Below the pieces are notes generated by a model. It was not told the DNA's origin. It saw only the letters and a list, made by a program, of their open reading frames with translations, and did not search any database. Source: Calonectria ilicicola (taxonomy: Eukaryota; Ascomycota; Sordariomycetes; Hypocreales; Nectriaceae). From it: 64,000 bases of DNA. The stretch lies in assembly GCA_020809705.1 (NCBI GenBank), contig CP085827.1:3162001-3226000 (forward strand), read 5' to 3'. Every line of letters starts with the position of its first letter. Position 1 is the first letter of the stretch. Positions 1 to 10,651 of this stretch are shown piece by piece. Made by a program: the position numbers and the translations under genes.

Positions 1-1722
1 AGAAGAAATCGGGGTGCAAAACAAGTCGAATCTTACCAAATGTCATCGGCAGGGTATGGCCGATAGAGCATTCTGCTTTAATTATTCAACGAGGATGAAA
101 TGAATGAGTGGTAAAAAAGGGAAAATTCTCTAATTGATTGGAGAAAGGACAGCGGTGAATATTTATCATTTGTTTTTGAATAGACGGTCAAATTTAATTT
201 TATAATCCCATATGGCTATCAAATCTAGCGCCATGTAATTTCTTTTTAACCAATATTCACGATGGGCTTAGTTCTTGAACCATAAACAAAGTCCCGGTGA
301 AAGGCCAGAAGCCTTTTGTCAAACAAATATTGTATCGTGGACACATGGAAAGATGACAGTAAAAGCACGCGAATTAATTCTGATTGTTATCTGTGAAGCT
401 ATAGGGAAAAAAAATCCATCTATACGAGATCATCTTGTCAACATTCTCAGGCATTACCAGGGTGATGGATTGGCATCAACCGCGAATCTTAGACTTACAG
501 GCAAGGTGAACAGGACCGTAGGCTGGATGATGTGCGAGCGTATATAACCTGTGATCAGACAAAGAGCTACCGACAGGTCATTCATCCCCTTATGACAGAA
601 TTAGACTGGGGGGGAGAGTGCTAATATTCGATGGGCTGTTTAGCAAGGCGCCGTTGGGAACGCGTTGTCCGTAGGGCTGGAAATGCTTGAGGTCAAGATT
701 GAACGCAGCTGTCCAGTAGCCTGGTGGCGCCTCCTTATTCGTTTACCGATCAATCGAATTCATTGCTCGGACTAGCGGGGCGGTGGGCGGGCCCTGTAAT
801 AATTTGCCTCCAGTATTCATCAGGCAGTCTTCACCCATCCATCTGGGCACCGTTAATCGATCGCCGACGCCTTGATCAATAGTTTTTCGATGATCTAGAC
901 TCCCGTTTTCAGCCCGAGATCCGAGGGTAAAAACAAGATGAACGCGACCTTACCAGCTTGGTGCTGCTTGATAAGCTCCCTAAGCCGTCAATTGGCCCGC
1001 TCGACCACTGGGTTGGGTGCTAATTGGAGCCTGTATAACTATTTTACTTCTAGCTTAAATGAAAGGTTAATAAATTTATTTAATATTTAAAATTATACTT
1101 AATTTTTGCGTTGTGAAAGCAGATGCGAGTTATTAGAACACACTAACTCACATCAATTCAGCATCACTCATTGCGAAAATGCACAGCACAATCAAATATG
1201 GCTTGTTTGGGGATCTGAAAAACCTTGAGAAAAACAAGAGAAAAACTATTTTTCGCGTATTTTCTTGATATCCTGTAAACTGATACCTAGCTATAGCAAA
1301 CCCACTACAGCATTGGTTAGGAACAAACGCCTCTCCATCCACTCTTGGCGAATCTTCATTGTGATTAACCCCTGCATATCCAACCCCAAGTCTCAACATA
1401 TTCTCCCTTAAAGATCGTACGATAAATACCTGAGTACTAACTTGTACTAATTTGGCCTTTGAACCCGAACTTTTGGGTCGGTGGTAGAGGTCGGTCGCCA
1501 ACATGCACGTGGCGGGCACGAACCATGCCAAAACGAGATGACCATGACTCTCGCTTTTATCTGCTCCACGCGCGACTACGAGCGTGGTCTTTAACAAAAC
1601 GGGATAAAACTAGAATTTAGTTTACAATGTGAACATGTTTGAGAACACTGGGAGGGTTGAGACTCAGTATCTTTTAGCGCACTCACTGGATACGGGGAAA
1701 TAACGCAATGGAGCTTCAAAGT
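1..1722. other. Gene-free left end, AT-rich with a GC-rich island
   Basis: No supportable gene. The flanks (1-540 and 1020-1110) are AT-rich, while about 590-1020 is an abrupt GC-rich island with G-runs. This mosaic fits decayed mobile or intergenic DNA, but no terminal repeats or transposase motifs were recognised. A 149-codon open frame on the minus strand (1148-1597) has no recognisable domain or signal and is not called. Confidence 0.5.
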
Positions 1723-1729
1723 TATATAG
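1723..1729 (+). promoter_or_regulatory. TATA box of the Thr/Val-rich surface protein gene
   Basis: TATATAG lies 85 bp before the ATG at 1808. The same spacing (75-85 bp) recurs at four other genes in this window, so a TATA role is likely. Confidence 0.4.
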
Positions 1730-1807
1730 AGGAGATATTTCCTCTTCCACGGGATTTTTTTTTTCATCCCATTCATATTACACCCAACGACCAATCATTC
1801 TGTCAAT

Positions 1808-3074
1808 ATGAGGGTTTCCGGAGTTCTTTCCGCATTGGTTGTGCTTGCCTCATCGGCGGATGCTGCTTGTACAACCAACAAATGTCTCTCCAAGGTACGA
1901 GGGCACAGAACCAAATCACGTTTGGCTACGCCTCTAACAATCATGATATTAGGTTCTGGCTACTACCGCCAACTGTCAAGCCTTCCTGAAGAAGACTGTT
2001 ACTCCTTGTCCGACGTAAGTGCCACTTATGTTTCCAACAACTATCCACCGCTCACCATGAATCAGAACCGTCCTAACAACCAAGGTGGTTTCGGTTACAT
2101 CGACTGTCACGGGCACTGTGGGTGTGACTTCTGTAACAACTAAGACTCTGACCACTACAATCACTGGAGTCCCTACCACAATTCTCGCTACAGAAACCGT
2201 GCTGGTTCCATCCGAGGTTCTTGTGACCCAAACCGAGGTTGTTGCCGTCACGTCATACGTTGATTAGGTGCACAACCCGCTCAAACGAGCAGCAAGCTCA
2301 ACTGCAAGTGCTTGCACTCCGATCACTAAGTCTGCTACCGTGATTCCGACTGCTGTCTCCCCTGTCTGCGCCGGACCCTCTCAATTGTCTTCAGCCTGCA
2401 ATTGCGCTGGGGCCCGGGCAACCACAGTGACTGCTGCTCGATCCACTATTACGTCGACGGTTACTCAAACCACCACTGTTGTAAAGAGTGTCGTCAATAC
2501 CGTCACAGTAGACTCAGTTTTAACTGCTCTCCAGACGGTCACAATTCCGGCCACTGTCACAGCTGTTTTCACAGAGCTGGACCCAGCTTTATATACCGAA
2601 ACGATAGTCATCACAGTTCCCAGCGTCACAGCGGTTGCCGCTCCACTAAACTGTGATGATACCAGATTTATCATCAGGGCAGCCTCGGGAGCCTATAAAA
2701 ACTGGAATCTTGCCCTGATTGCCAACACAAATAACCTTGGATTCACCTTGGGTGATGCTCAACAGTTTGACTTGGGGGGCAACAACTTGTACCAGGGAGG
2801 AACTCGTGGTATTGTGATGAACGCCTGGGACGATCTCGACGATTCTAGTCAAATTTACCTGGACGATCGTCTGCACGACCTGGATGGGGCACTTGCGGCC
2901 ACCCTCGTCCCCACTGAGTTTGGTTCATTCAAATTGAGTCTTGCAACGAAGTATGGAACCAGGACCATTGTTCAGACTTGTCCAGGTGCTGGAGGTCTCC
3001 TCAAGATTGAGAGCTTCTTAGGATTTGGATGCAGAACAGTCAAGTTACTTCTGATTCCTGCCTGCGCTGCTTAA
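1808..3074 (+). CDS. Secreted Thr/Val-rich cell-surface protein, interrupted by an in-frame TAG
   Basis: The exons are 1808-1894, 1953-2014 and 2066-3074; both introns are GT...AG and phases agree. The protein starts with a clear signal peptide (residues 1-20, ending ADAA). A short Cys-containing N-terminal module follows (CLSKV..., CQAF, TPCP), then a long Thr/Val repeat tract of TVT/TTT type typical of fungal wall proteins. The C-terminal domain (about residues 240-385) is globular, ends in PACAA and contains several Cys. In-frame TAG at 2265-2267 (codon 117 of 386) would truncate the protein, yet the same frame stays open for 268 more codons with the same composition. I found no good intron to remove it: the only phase-compatible option, 2217-2267, has a poor GTTCTT donor. 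It is either a recent pseudogene, a read-through product, a sequencing error or an unusual splice. No enzyme motif is seen; an adhesive or structural wall role is inferred. Confidence 0.65.
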
Positions 3075-3691
3075 GTGTATTCTCAATGGATGGAGCAAAT
3101 GGCAAGAGTTCTAGGCGCAAATGGTGAATTTAATCTTCTATTGGTGTTGTACCGAACATCTGATTTCTTTTATTATTACTTTTTATTTAGTCAAATCAAA
3201 TTAAAAATACTCTTGCCATTTAATCCGTGCGTTATTGATGAGTATCTTGAGACGATGAAATGACATACGAGGACGACACAAGATAGGTAGATTCGTATTG
3301 GATACGAGACTAGACTTGGGGGGCCTATCTAAGAAATATGCAACTCGCTTACGCATAGAATAAAGTTGAAGAAATTTATTAGATCATCATCTTTGAGTAG
3401 ACTTTTCAGCCACAGAACGATCGGAAGGCGAAGAAATTTTCTTTAGCTTCAAAAGTTACTACGTTGTGGATCAGAGATTAGCAGCAACTTTAAAAAGCCA
3501 TTGACGTTTGCGGCTTTCTTTCTCAAGCCACAAATGTAAAGAGAATTTATCTCTAAAGCGGAGAAGACGAGAGACTTGCTGCCCAGCTTGCTTCTCTCCT
3601 TATCTGTTCTGATGGAAGCACTTGGAGTTGTGTACCTACTACAGTATTTGTATCCTCCCCCCATACAATGTACTGCAGCGGGTAGTGCAAA
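3075..3691. other. Intergenic, AT-rich
   Basis: This holds the 3' flank of the surface-protein gene and the 5' flank of the PTH11-like gene. It includes a T-rich, A/T-rich stretch around 3165-3215. No gene or RNA recognised. Confidence 0.5.
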
Positions 3692-5108
3692 ATGATGCCT
3701 CCACCAGGGCCAGTGCCCATTATTGTAGGTTATCTCCGTCATTAGCACGCATCAGCTGGCTAATCAAAGAAAGGCTTTGGGGTGGCTTCTCTGCGCCTTC
3801 GCAACCGCAGCAATCATTGCGAGATTGTATCTCCGTCTCAAAATTCAAAAGCGCAATCTTTTAGTCAGTGATTTCTTTATATGTGCTGCTTGGATCTTCG
3901 CAGTCATTACAAATGCATTGTATGTGGTGATATATCAGAAAGGTGCCCTGGAAAAGGAAATATCTGCATCCCTATTTGACTTCCCCGGCGACTCACGTAC
4001 CAAGGCATTTGTTAATAAGGTAAGACTCAGCATTGGAACCCCAAAAGTAAATGTGATATGATAGCAAGGTTTCTCCATACAGTGGTCACTAATAAGAAAT
4101 TCTCACCAGACATTCTGGTTGACCAATATACCCCTATGGTCAACGTTTTACCTCAGCACAGCAGCATTACTCGCGCTTTATCTGAGGATTTTCCCAGATT
4201 TCATGAGAAAACGGAGAATATTTTTATGGGGCACAATAATCTATGTCCTAGTAGCATATATCACAAGTCTCCTACTCTTACTCTGTATTTGTTTTCCGAC
4301 AGAGCACACTTGGTGAGCATCACGTTTACTCTACCCGATCGGTCTAACCACTAATGTATGGGCCAGGCATCCAGGACCAAATTCTACATGCTTGATTAAC
4401 AATGGGCGAATTGTTTTTGCCAGCGCTTGGGGTCTTCATTTCCTTGGTGACGTATTGGGTAAGTGTAATTGAAAATGACCACGCTCTGATACAAAGTGTA
4501 ACCGTTGACACTCCATAGTATTCACACTCCCTTGGCTAGTGCTGAAAACCTTACGAATTCATACGGCACTGAAGATTGCATTGTTCTTTACGTTCCTGCT
4601 TTGGGCTATCAACATCGCCATGGGTCTCATGAGGCTCATAACGGTGACTGTCTCACAGGTCAACAACGGGCCTATCAAAGGTGATGTAAATCTAAGCCTG
4701 CTCGGTAAGTCTTCTAAAACAAACCAAGCACCTTAGGGACTATACAACGTGGTATAATGGGTCCATAACATTTGTCTAGCTCTCTGGAATACCCTTGAAT
4801 GCAACAGTGCTGTTCTTGTCGCCTGTTTCCTAGCGCTCCGCCCGTATTTTGGCGGTAAAAAAGGACTAGATACTACAGAGACTCCAATCGAAATTAGCAA
4901 ACTATCAAGACCTGTTTGCCTGCTCTCCAGGACAAAAACAGTGGTGGCAATACAATTTGACACAGCTCAGGCCATGGAAAATGGGTCTTTACATTTACCT
5001 ACAAATCATATCCAAAACCCCAGGTTTGAAGATTTGTTGACTAGCGAAGGTAATACAAATGCAAGTGTGGAAGATCTGTTGCCCACTACGGCAGCTAAAA
5101 CAAGATAA
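3692..5108 (+). CDS. PTH11-like / fungal rhodopsin-fold integral membrane protein
   Basis: Exons 3756-4019, 4110-4312, 4367-4458, 4519-4704 and 4780-5108 join in phase and encode a seven-helix protein of the fungal rhodopsin-domain (SAT4/PTH11-like) family. Recognisable family features are the loop after helix 1 (ARLYLRLKI), the TFWLT...STFYLSTAALLALYLRIFP segment (helix 3 region), the FTLPWLVLKTLRI end of helix 5, and a C-terminal LALRP motif after helix 7 followed by a cytosolic tail. There is no CFEM domain. The first exon is uncertain. ATG 3692 or 3695 (MMPPPGP) reaches exon 2 in phase only through a very short intron (3725-3755, 31 nt, or 3713-3755, 43 nt), so the true start may differ. 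The family is linked to surface sensing in some fungi; the ligand is unknown. Confidence 0.75.
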
Positions 5109-5875
5109 TGGGTAAAGATTGAACGAGTTTTGGCTATCCAGTCAAGCGGGCGGCTTGTAATTTCAATCTTGAGGGGTCAAACGGTTCATCTGAAATTATG
5201 AGGAGTTTTTTGAGGTATGATAGGATTTTCTTTTGAGAAGTAAATCGTCTCGATTTTTTTTCTTGGTGGATTAATGTGATTTGCAATTTTTCTTTTTAAA
5301 TTGAAGCGAAAGCTTTGATAACAGCATATTGCAGAGTTCTGTGACATTTAGATGAACACTCGTGGTTGACTTGCATGGTGCAAATTTTAGCAGATATGAC
5401 CTAAGACAAGACCAGTTTGGTTTAAAGTGGCTTGGAGAATTTTAATAAGAGTCTTATCATCCAATTGATGATGGAAACCAGTGGCATAATATTCCTATTA
5501 CATAATTCGCAGATGATTATGGTACTGGCCTGATCTCAATTTGACTGCATTCCATGTAAGTTAGCTGCAACAACCAATGGAGTGATCGATCTGCGATTAA
5601 AAAAGATGCCCTTGGCACGATTGGCTTTAGGGCTGACTGAAATAGGCGAATAAAGGCGAAGATCGCGCTGCACCTTTTCAGCTCTAAACGCATGTCAGCC
5701 CTCTTGCGGCGCCCCATATAGCCGAAATGGGCTGATTATCTAAGAGGTAAGCATTGGTCTGCTTGGTCTGCACCAAGACGAGAGACGTAGCCTTTTCTTC
5801 CCTTTACTGTTCGAACATCAATGATCCCCCGCGCTTTTTTAATCAATTGATTTGATATCTGTGAATGTTTTTGGG
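5109..5875. other. Intergenic, AT-rich
   Basis: No gene seen. A 66-codon minus-strand frame (5517-5717) shows no domain. The right part is the promoter of the 658-aa membrane protein. Confidence 0.45.
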
Positions 5876-7852
5876 ATGACAATGTCCGGAACGGAGCAGC
5901 CAGATGATCTTAATTCTGTTGTATCCTCTTGTACTGATGTTTCAGAATTCGACGAGGTTTCAATCGATCAGAGTCCGACGTGCGAGGAATCACTTTTGGG
6001 TCATGTTAATAAGGATAACCATGATTCTTTCGATAAAAAGCCCTCCCAGATCTCCACAGAATCAATCGACAACACAGGCGAACCCTTAGGTCATGGGGAG
6101 CCTGTCTTTCCACCGACAGGCTGGCAAATACTTCTGGACATTCTCATGACCTTGCCAGCAGTCTGTTTTATGACCTATGGTGTGTTAGTGGCCTATAACG
6201 ACGGCAAACCTATCGATATAAAGCCTGCTTCTACTTTACATGCCGCTGCGACCTACGGGCCTACCATATTCCCCATTTTCTTTGCCGCCATAGCTACAAA
6301 TCTTCTGAAGTCTATTGCCGCCTGGAAGCTGGAACGAGGTATCACAGTACTGAATCTGGAATTTCTTCTCCGAAGTCGTACTGTTTTTAGTTCTATTGCT
6401 TTGCCCATGTCGCTCAGGATTATCACTGGTCTCAATCTTTTCATTCTCTCGCTCTGGGCCCTATCTCCGCTTGGTGGTCAAGCAGCCTTGCGTGTCATTG
6501 GGAACGGATACACAAGTTACGGCTGGAATATCTCATATATTGACCTCAACGGCAATTTACCCGAGATAGAGTTCATATCGCCTGACTCAACCATAAATGC
6601 TCAGGCGTTCATAGCGTTTGCGGCGGCTATTGCAAGTCCAGAGCAGATTAAAACATCAAGTCAAGACGTATTTGGGCATGCTAAAATCCCGATTGTGGAG
6701 TCATATATTAACTCAGTGGCTCTAGAGAAGGATGGCTGGTATCGGGTGGGTGATGTAAATTCGACAATGCACTCTATCTATTCTTCTCTCGCGGGCCTTC
6801 CCATCATGCCCCATGACGGGTTTGACACACGCTCACACTACGAATTTCGTCTTAATACTTCATATGTCAACACAGAATGCACTCTGGTGTCAAAAGATGC
6901 ACAAACCGTCATTGCTTGGGAAAAATATACTCAACTGCGCACCAATTCCTCACTTGCCAAGAGTTTAGGAGCAACGACATACTCAAACAACAGATCGCTC
7001 ATCATAGAAGATGTTCCGCGTGAAAAATCGAAAGATCCTCGGACATTAATCGTGACGTTCTACCAAAACGGTCCAGGCGTCATTACAAATGCTACATGCA
7101 AATTGACAACAACCCACGTGGAATTGCAATTGACTTGCGAGGCAGCGGTCTGCAGCGCTACTGCAATTCGGAAAGCGTCAAACTCGGCAAAAGATGTCCA
7201 AACAGTCCTCGATGGCGTTTATGGCGGCTTTCAAACAGCAGCAGGCTTCCTGGGCGCCTTTGTGAGCCCATCGAGCTCAACTTGGGATGACACGTTGATG
7301 CAAGGATATTTAATGAACCCGATGTCTCCATTTGAGACTGGCGTGGATCAAACAATTTATAAAATCGGCGAGAAAGCATTTTCGCAACGGTTTGCACAAC
7401 TTCTTAACACGTTTTGGATGATCAGACGCGCACCATCCAATGCCCTAGACAATCTCCAATTAATTGATCAGTCCGATTATAGGATCGCAAATGGAACCAA
7501 AACGGTCGAAATTCCGTTCCTAAAGGTTGATCGGGTGTGGCTAATGGTGCTCATTATGGCGTCGTTAGTCATGCTGCTGGCCGCTTTTGCAGCGGCAATT
7601 CTGAATGCTCTGAGACGCGGTCCAGATGTATTGGATCATACTATCCGTCTCACGCGAGACACACCATATCTAGACGTTGCTGGCGCGAGTAAATCTATGG
7701 AGCATGGCGCTGACTTTACTAGAAGGTTGAGGCATACTCGCATCTGTTTAGGCGATGTCAGAGCTGATCATACGACGGGGTATATTGCAATTGGGACAAT
7801 GGATAAAACGGTGCCCTTAAGTATGCAAGGTTATGAGAGGCTGTATGAGTAA
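5876..7852 (+). CDS. Large-ectodomain fungal membrane protein, function unknown (658 aa)
   Basis: A single uninterrupted frame. The first in-frame ATG is at 5876 (MTMSGTEQ); the frame is open slightly upstream but without ATG. Layout: an acidic Ser/Thr-rich cytosolic head (residues 1-82); about three N-terminal membrane helices (around 85-106, 128-148 and 178-200); a large extracellular region (about 205-550) with many N-glycosylation sequons and several Cys; one C-terminal helix (about 554-576); and an 80-residue cytosolic tail. The same plan is seen in the 748-aa protein at 16986-19232. It resembles uncharacterised fungal integral membrane proteins; no catalytic motif is visible. No function is assigned. 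Confidence 0.8.
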   Translation: MTMSGTEQPDDLNSVVSSCTDVSEFDEVSIDQSPTCEESLLGHVNKDNHDSFDKKPSQISTESIDNTGEPLGHGEPVFPPTGWQILLDILMTLPAVCFMTYGVLVAYNDGKPIDIKPASTLHAAATYGPTIFPIFFAAIATNLLKSIAAWKLERGITVLNLEFLLRSRTVFSSIALPMSLRIITGLNLFILSLWALSPLGGQAALRVIGNGYTSYGWNISYIDLNGNLPEIEFISPDSTINAQAFIAFAAAIASPEQIKTSSQDVFGHAKIPIVESYINSVALEKDGWYRVGDVNSTMHSIYSSLAGLPIMPHDGFDTRSHYEFRLNTSYVNTECTLVSKDAQTVIAWEKYTQLRTNSSLAKSLGATTYSNNRSLIIEDVPREKSKDPRTLIVTFYQNGPGVITNATCKLTTTHVELQLTCEAAVCSATAIRKASNSAKDVQTVLDGVYGGFQTAAGFLGAFVSPSSSTWDDTLMQGYLMNPMSPFETGVDQTIYKIGEKAFSQRFAQLLNTFWMIRRAPSNALDNLQLIDQSDYRIANGTKTVEIPFLKVDRVWLMVLIMASLVMLLAAFAAAILNALRRGPDVLDHTIRLTRDTPYLDVAGASKSMEHGADFTRRLRHTRICLGDVRADHTTGYIAIGTMDKTVPLSMQGYERLYE

Positions 7853-9169
7853 TGTTCGCTTCGAAATGCTGCCACAGTACGGGCCCCGTATTCCCACAAG
7901 GGATGGCGAAAAAATGCGGGTTTTACGTCCCGACAAAGCATCCGAAAATGAGCTACCAGGGTTAGTTAATATGACATATGGACCTAGCAAAGCATTTTCA
8001 GGGGAATATTCGTCACTAGGTCGCGGAGGAAAAGAAAAAAATAGAAAGAGGAGAAATAGGCCAAAGCGCCAGCGGTCGTGAACGCCCTCTGCCGCTAATT
8101 AGAGCGCCGTACAGTACAATCCTTGAAAGTTTGTGCCCTACCTACCTTTTCTCACCATCTTTCAGCCAAATCATAAATAAATAATAATTTATATATAAAG
8201 TCTATTAATATTTACTTATTTTTTTACCATCAAACTGGTATCTTTAGGTGGTTGAGCTTTACGGTGAGGGGTGTATTGTATTTAAGGTGCGCTTGAGCTG
8301 AGACGGATAGCTGTGTGTTGACGTGGGGAGTTGGAACACTATTTAATTTATATTTGGAGACAGGAAACACACACCACGCCGTCCAATAGCCACATATTGC
8401 TTGAAGTTAGTAGGGTTTTCGCTGAAGTTGTTGCCGCGCTGGGGATTGCCATCGACGTGTGGATTACGTACTGCTGCCACTAGTTGACGCCGTCTCCAAT
8501 CTCGGCTGTCCGTTGCCGTGGGGTGGGCCAGATCCACCAACAAGACGGCTCTCATACCCGCCACGGAGCAGTCTTGGCTCATCTGATTGGATTAATCGTA
8601 ATGGCCACCTGAAAATATCTCTGACAATCAGCAATATCACTCAGGTCAGGATTCTTCTTTTGTGACTATGCCTCGATTTTCCCATACTTTGACCTTAGGG
8701 ACGTGAAGAAAAAGGGGAGATGTAGAAGGGAATTTCTCTTTGACGGGTCTTCCCTTGCCAACACTTGACCACTGATTGGCTATAGCCGTCGCAGAATGTT
8801 GAGCTATGCCATGTCTGGTACAGCTCAAGGCCTAAAAATCCAAGGGGTCACCCGAAAGCCGATTACAGGAGCGAAAAAGCTACGAGAAAAAAGCCAGCGC
8901 CACGGCTAGATCGGCTTAACCGAGAAAATTTCATATCCCAGACGGATTAGTCGTAGGGATCCATAGTCTAAATCTGGATAATATGAAGGCCCCAGACCCC
9001 AATCAGCTCGCCTTCATTCTCAATGCCCAAGTGATGTCAAATGCTGTAAACTCTTGTCAGAACTGTATCCAAACACAACGACCACCAGTAAATCTCGCCT
9101 CGCTGCTACGCATGCAAAATCCAACTCCACGCCAGGTTTCACCACAGCATCTGGGCTGGCACCAGCAAG
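7853..9169. other. Gene-free interval with AT-rich block
   Basis: An 82-codon frame overlaps the end of the preceding gene (7833-8081) and is very basic at its end; it is not convincing. An AT-rich block lies at about 8165-8230. A 79-codon minus-strand frame (8343-8582) has balanced composition but no recognised domain. 8940-9169 is the upstream region of the CorA-type gene; an open frame from ATG 8983 is in another phase and could not be spliced in. Confidence 0.4.
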
Positions 9170-10465
9170 ATGACGCAGGAGGAGACGAGGGACCAGCTCC
9201 AGATTGATTTCGATTTTTTGGAGACATTCGTGTCTGAGCAAGCTCCGCAACAAACCAGTAAGTAGCATTTGCAACACAAGCAAGGCTCCAAGATCCCGCA
9301 TTTAACTCTGAAAATGAAGGAAATTTGCCTGATGGTGTTCATTCTTCAATCAGCGACCGTAATTTCAGCTTTTATTCTTCCTCCCGGGACTCCATCACCC
9401 AAGCAACAGACCTGGCAGGCCTCATCGGTCCCGGGCAAACACTCTGTCAACTTTTCGAGCCCCCAAGTCAAGACGACGATGTCGTGTGGTGGCTGAACCT
9501 AACAGGCGCAAGTAAGCAGGAAGTTCATGCAGTCTGCAAGGCCTTTGGGGCCCACCCACTCACAGCAGAGGATATCACCACCCAGGAAGCCAGAGAAAAG
9601 ATCGAGCTGTTCCCCTCATATTATTTTGCATCCTTCCGCTCCTTTACCATTTCCCGAGAGGATGATGGAGATGAATATGTGCCCTGCTACGTCTATGTTG
9701 TGGTGTTCAAATCGGGAGTATTAAGTTTCAGTCTGACCCCAAATCCACACGCGTCGCATGTCCATGCAAGGATCACGGCCGCAAAGGACAATACTGGGCT
9801 CAGCAGCGACTGGATCTGTTACGCCTTGATGTATGATATTATGACCCGGTGTGGACTTTTGGAAATGCATGCTAATCATCACTAGTGATGACATCGTCGA
9901 CTCATTTCTTCCAACAATTCGGCAAATTGAGTGTGATGCCGATACCATTGAAGACGAGGTGTTTATCATCCGCGAAAACGATACTCAGTCATTTTTTCAG
10001 TCAATGGAACAGGCGCGTAATAAAGGCACGGCACTGTTGCGACTGATGGGCGACAAGGCAGACATCCTCCGCGGGCTTTTGAAGCGCTTCAGCGAAGACA
10101 ATGTGACAAGAGCCAGCTTGCACGTTGCCATGAACTTGGGCGATGTTCAGGACCACGTCGTCACAATGACATCCAATTTACTCCACTGCGAACAAATTCT
10201 CGCCCGAGCGCACAGCAATTATCTCGCAACGTTGCGCATCAACAAAATTAAACAAGACGTTAAGACAAATCGATTTTTAGGGAAAATCACGTTGGTGGCT
10301 TCAATTGGTGTCCCTGCCAACTTGGTAGCCAGCCTTTTTGGAATGAACGTGCTAATAGTATGGGAAGATGTGACCAATCTTGGACCATTTTTTGGAATTG
10401 TTGGCTTTATACTTGCTGCCACGATTGTGAGCACAGTTTTGGCAAGGTGGAAAAGGCTGGTTTGA
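9170..10465 (+). CDS. CorA-type Mg2+/divalent cation channel
   Basis: Exons 9170-9257, 9320-9830 and 9886-10465 join in phase to give 392 aa. The soluble domain contains family landmarks: WWLNL near the start, the HPLTAEDI segment, SYYFASFRSF, and the DWICYALIDDIVDSF helix, whose sequence is restored only by splicing 9831-9885 (branch-like GCTAATC before CTAG). The C-terminus has the two CorA helices with the signature GMN at residues 352-354, preceded by ANLVASLF. Unlike the usual YGMN, it reads FGMN. The family forms pentameric magnesium channels in plasma or organelle membranes. ATG 9170 is the only usable start I could find; the upstream in-frame sequence reaches a TAA without an ATG, so a further 5' exon is possible. 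Confidence 0.85.
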
Positions 10466-10499
10466 CAGGTCGGCGTCCTAAGACAGTTCAAAGTAAATA

Positions 10500-10651
10500 C
10501 TAAAGCCCTATTTATTTTATCATAAATAAGTTTAGAAATGTATATAGAATTATTTATTATATTCTTATTTCTTTACTAAAATCCTAATTTATTCTATCAT
10601 AAATAGGTTTAGAAATATATATAAAATTATTTATTGTATCCTTATTTCTTG
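10500..10651. repeat. Two-copy tandem repeat, about 75 bp unit, AT-rich
   Basis: 10500-10575 and 10576-10651 are near copies. Both begin CTAAA, share ATCATAAATA, GTTTAGAAAT and ATTATTTATT, and end TTATTTCTT. They differ by scattered substitutions and one indel. Located just after the CorA-type stop codon. This is a recent local duplication or a piece of a longer satellite-like element. Confidence 0.8.

Noticed and set aside
1148..1597. 149-codon open frame on the minus strand
   Set aside because: No recognisable domain, signal or splice context; composition looks like chance in a mosaic region.
8983..9207. Open frame from ATG 8983 as first exon of the CorA-type gene
   Set aside because: Its frame differs from the CorA frame and no intron with acceptable sites brings the two into phase.
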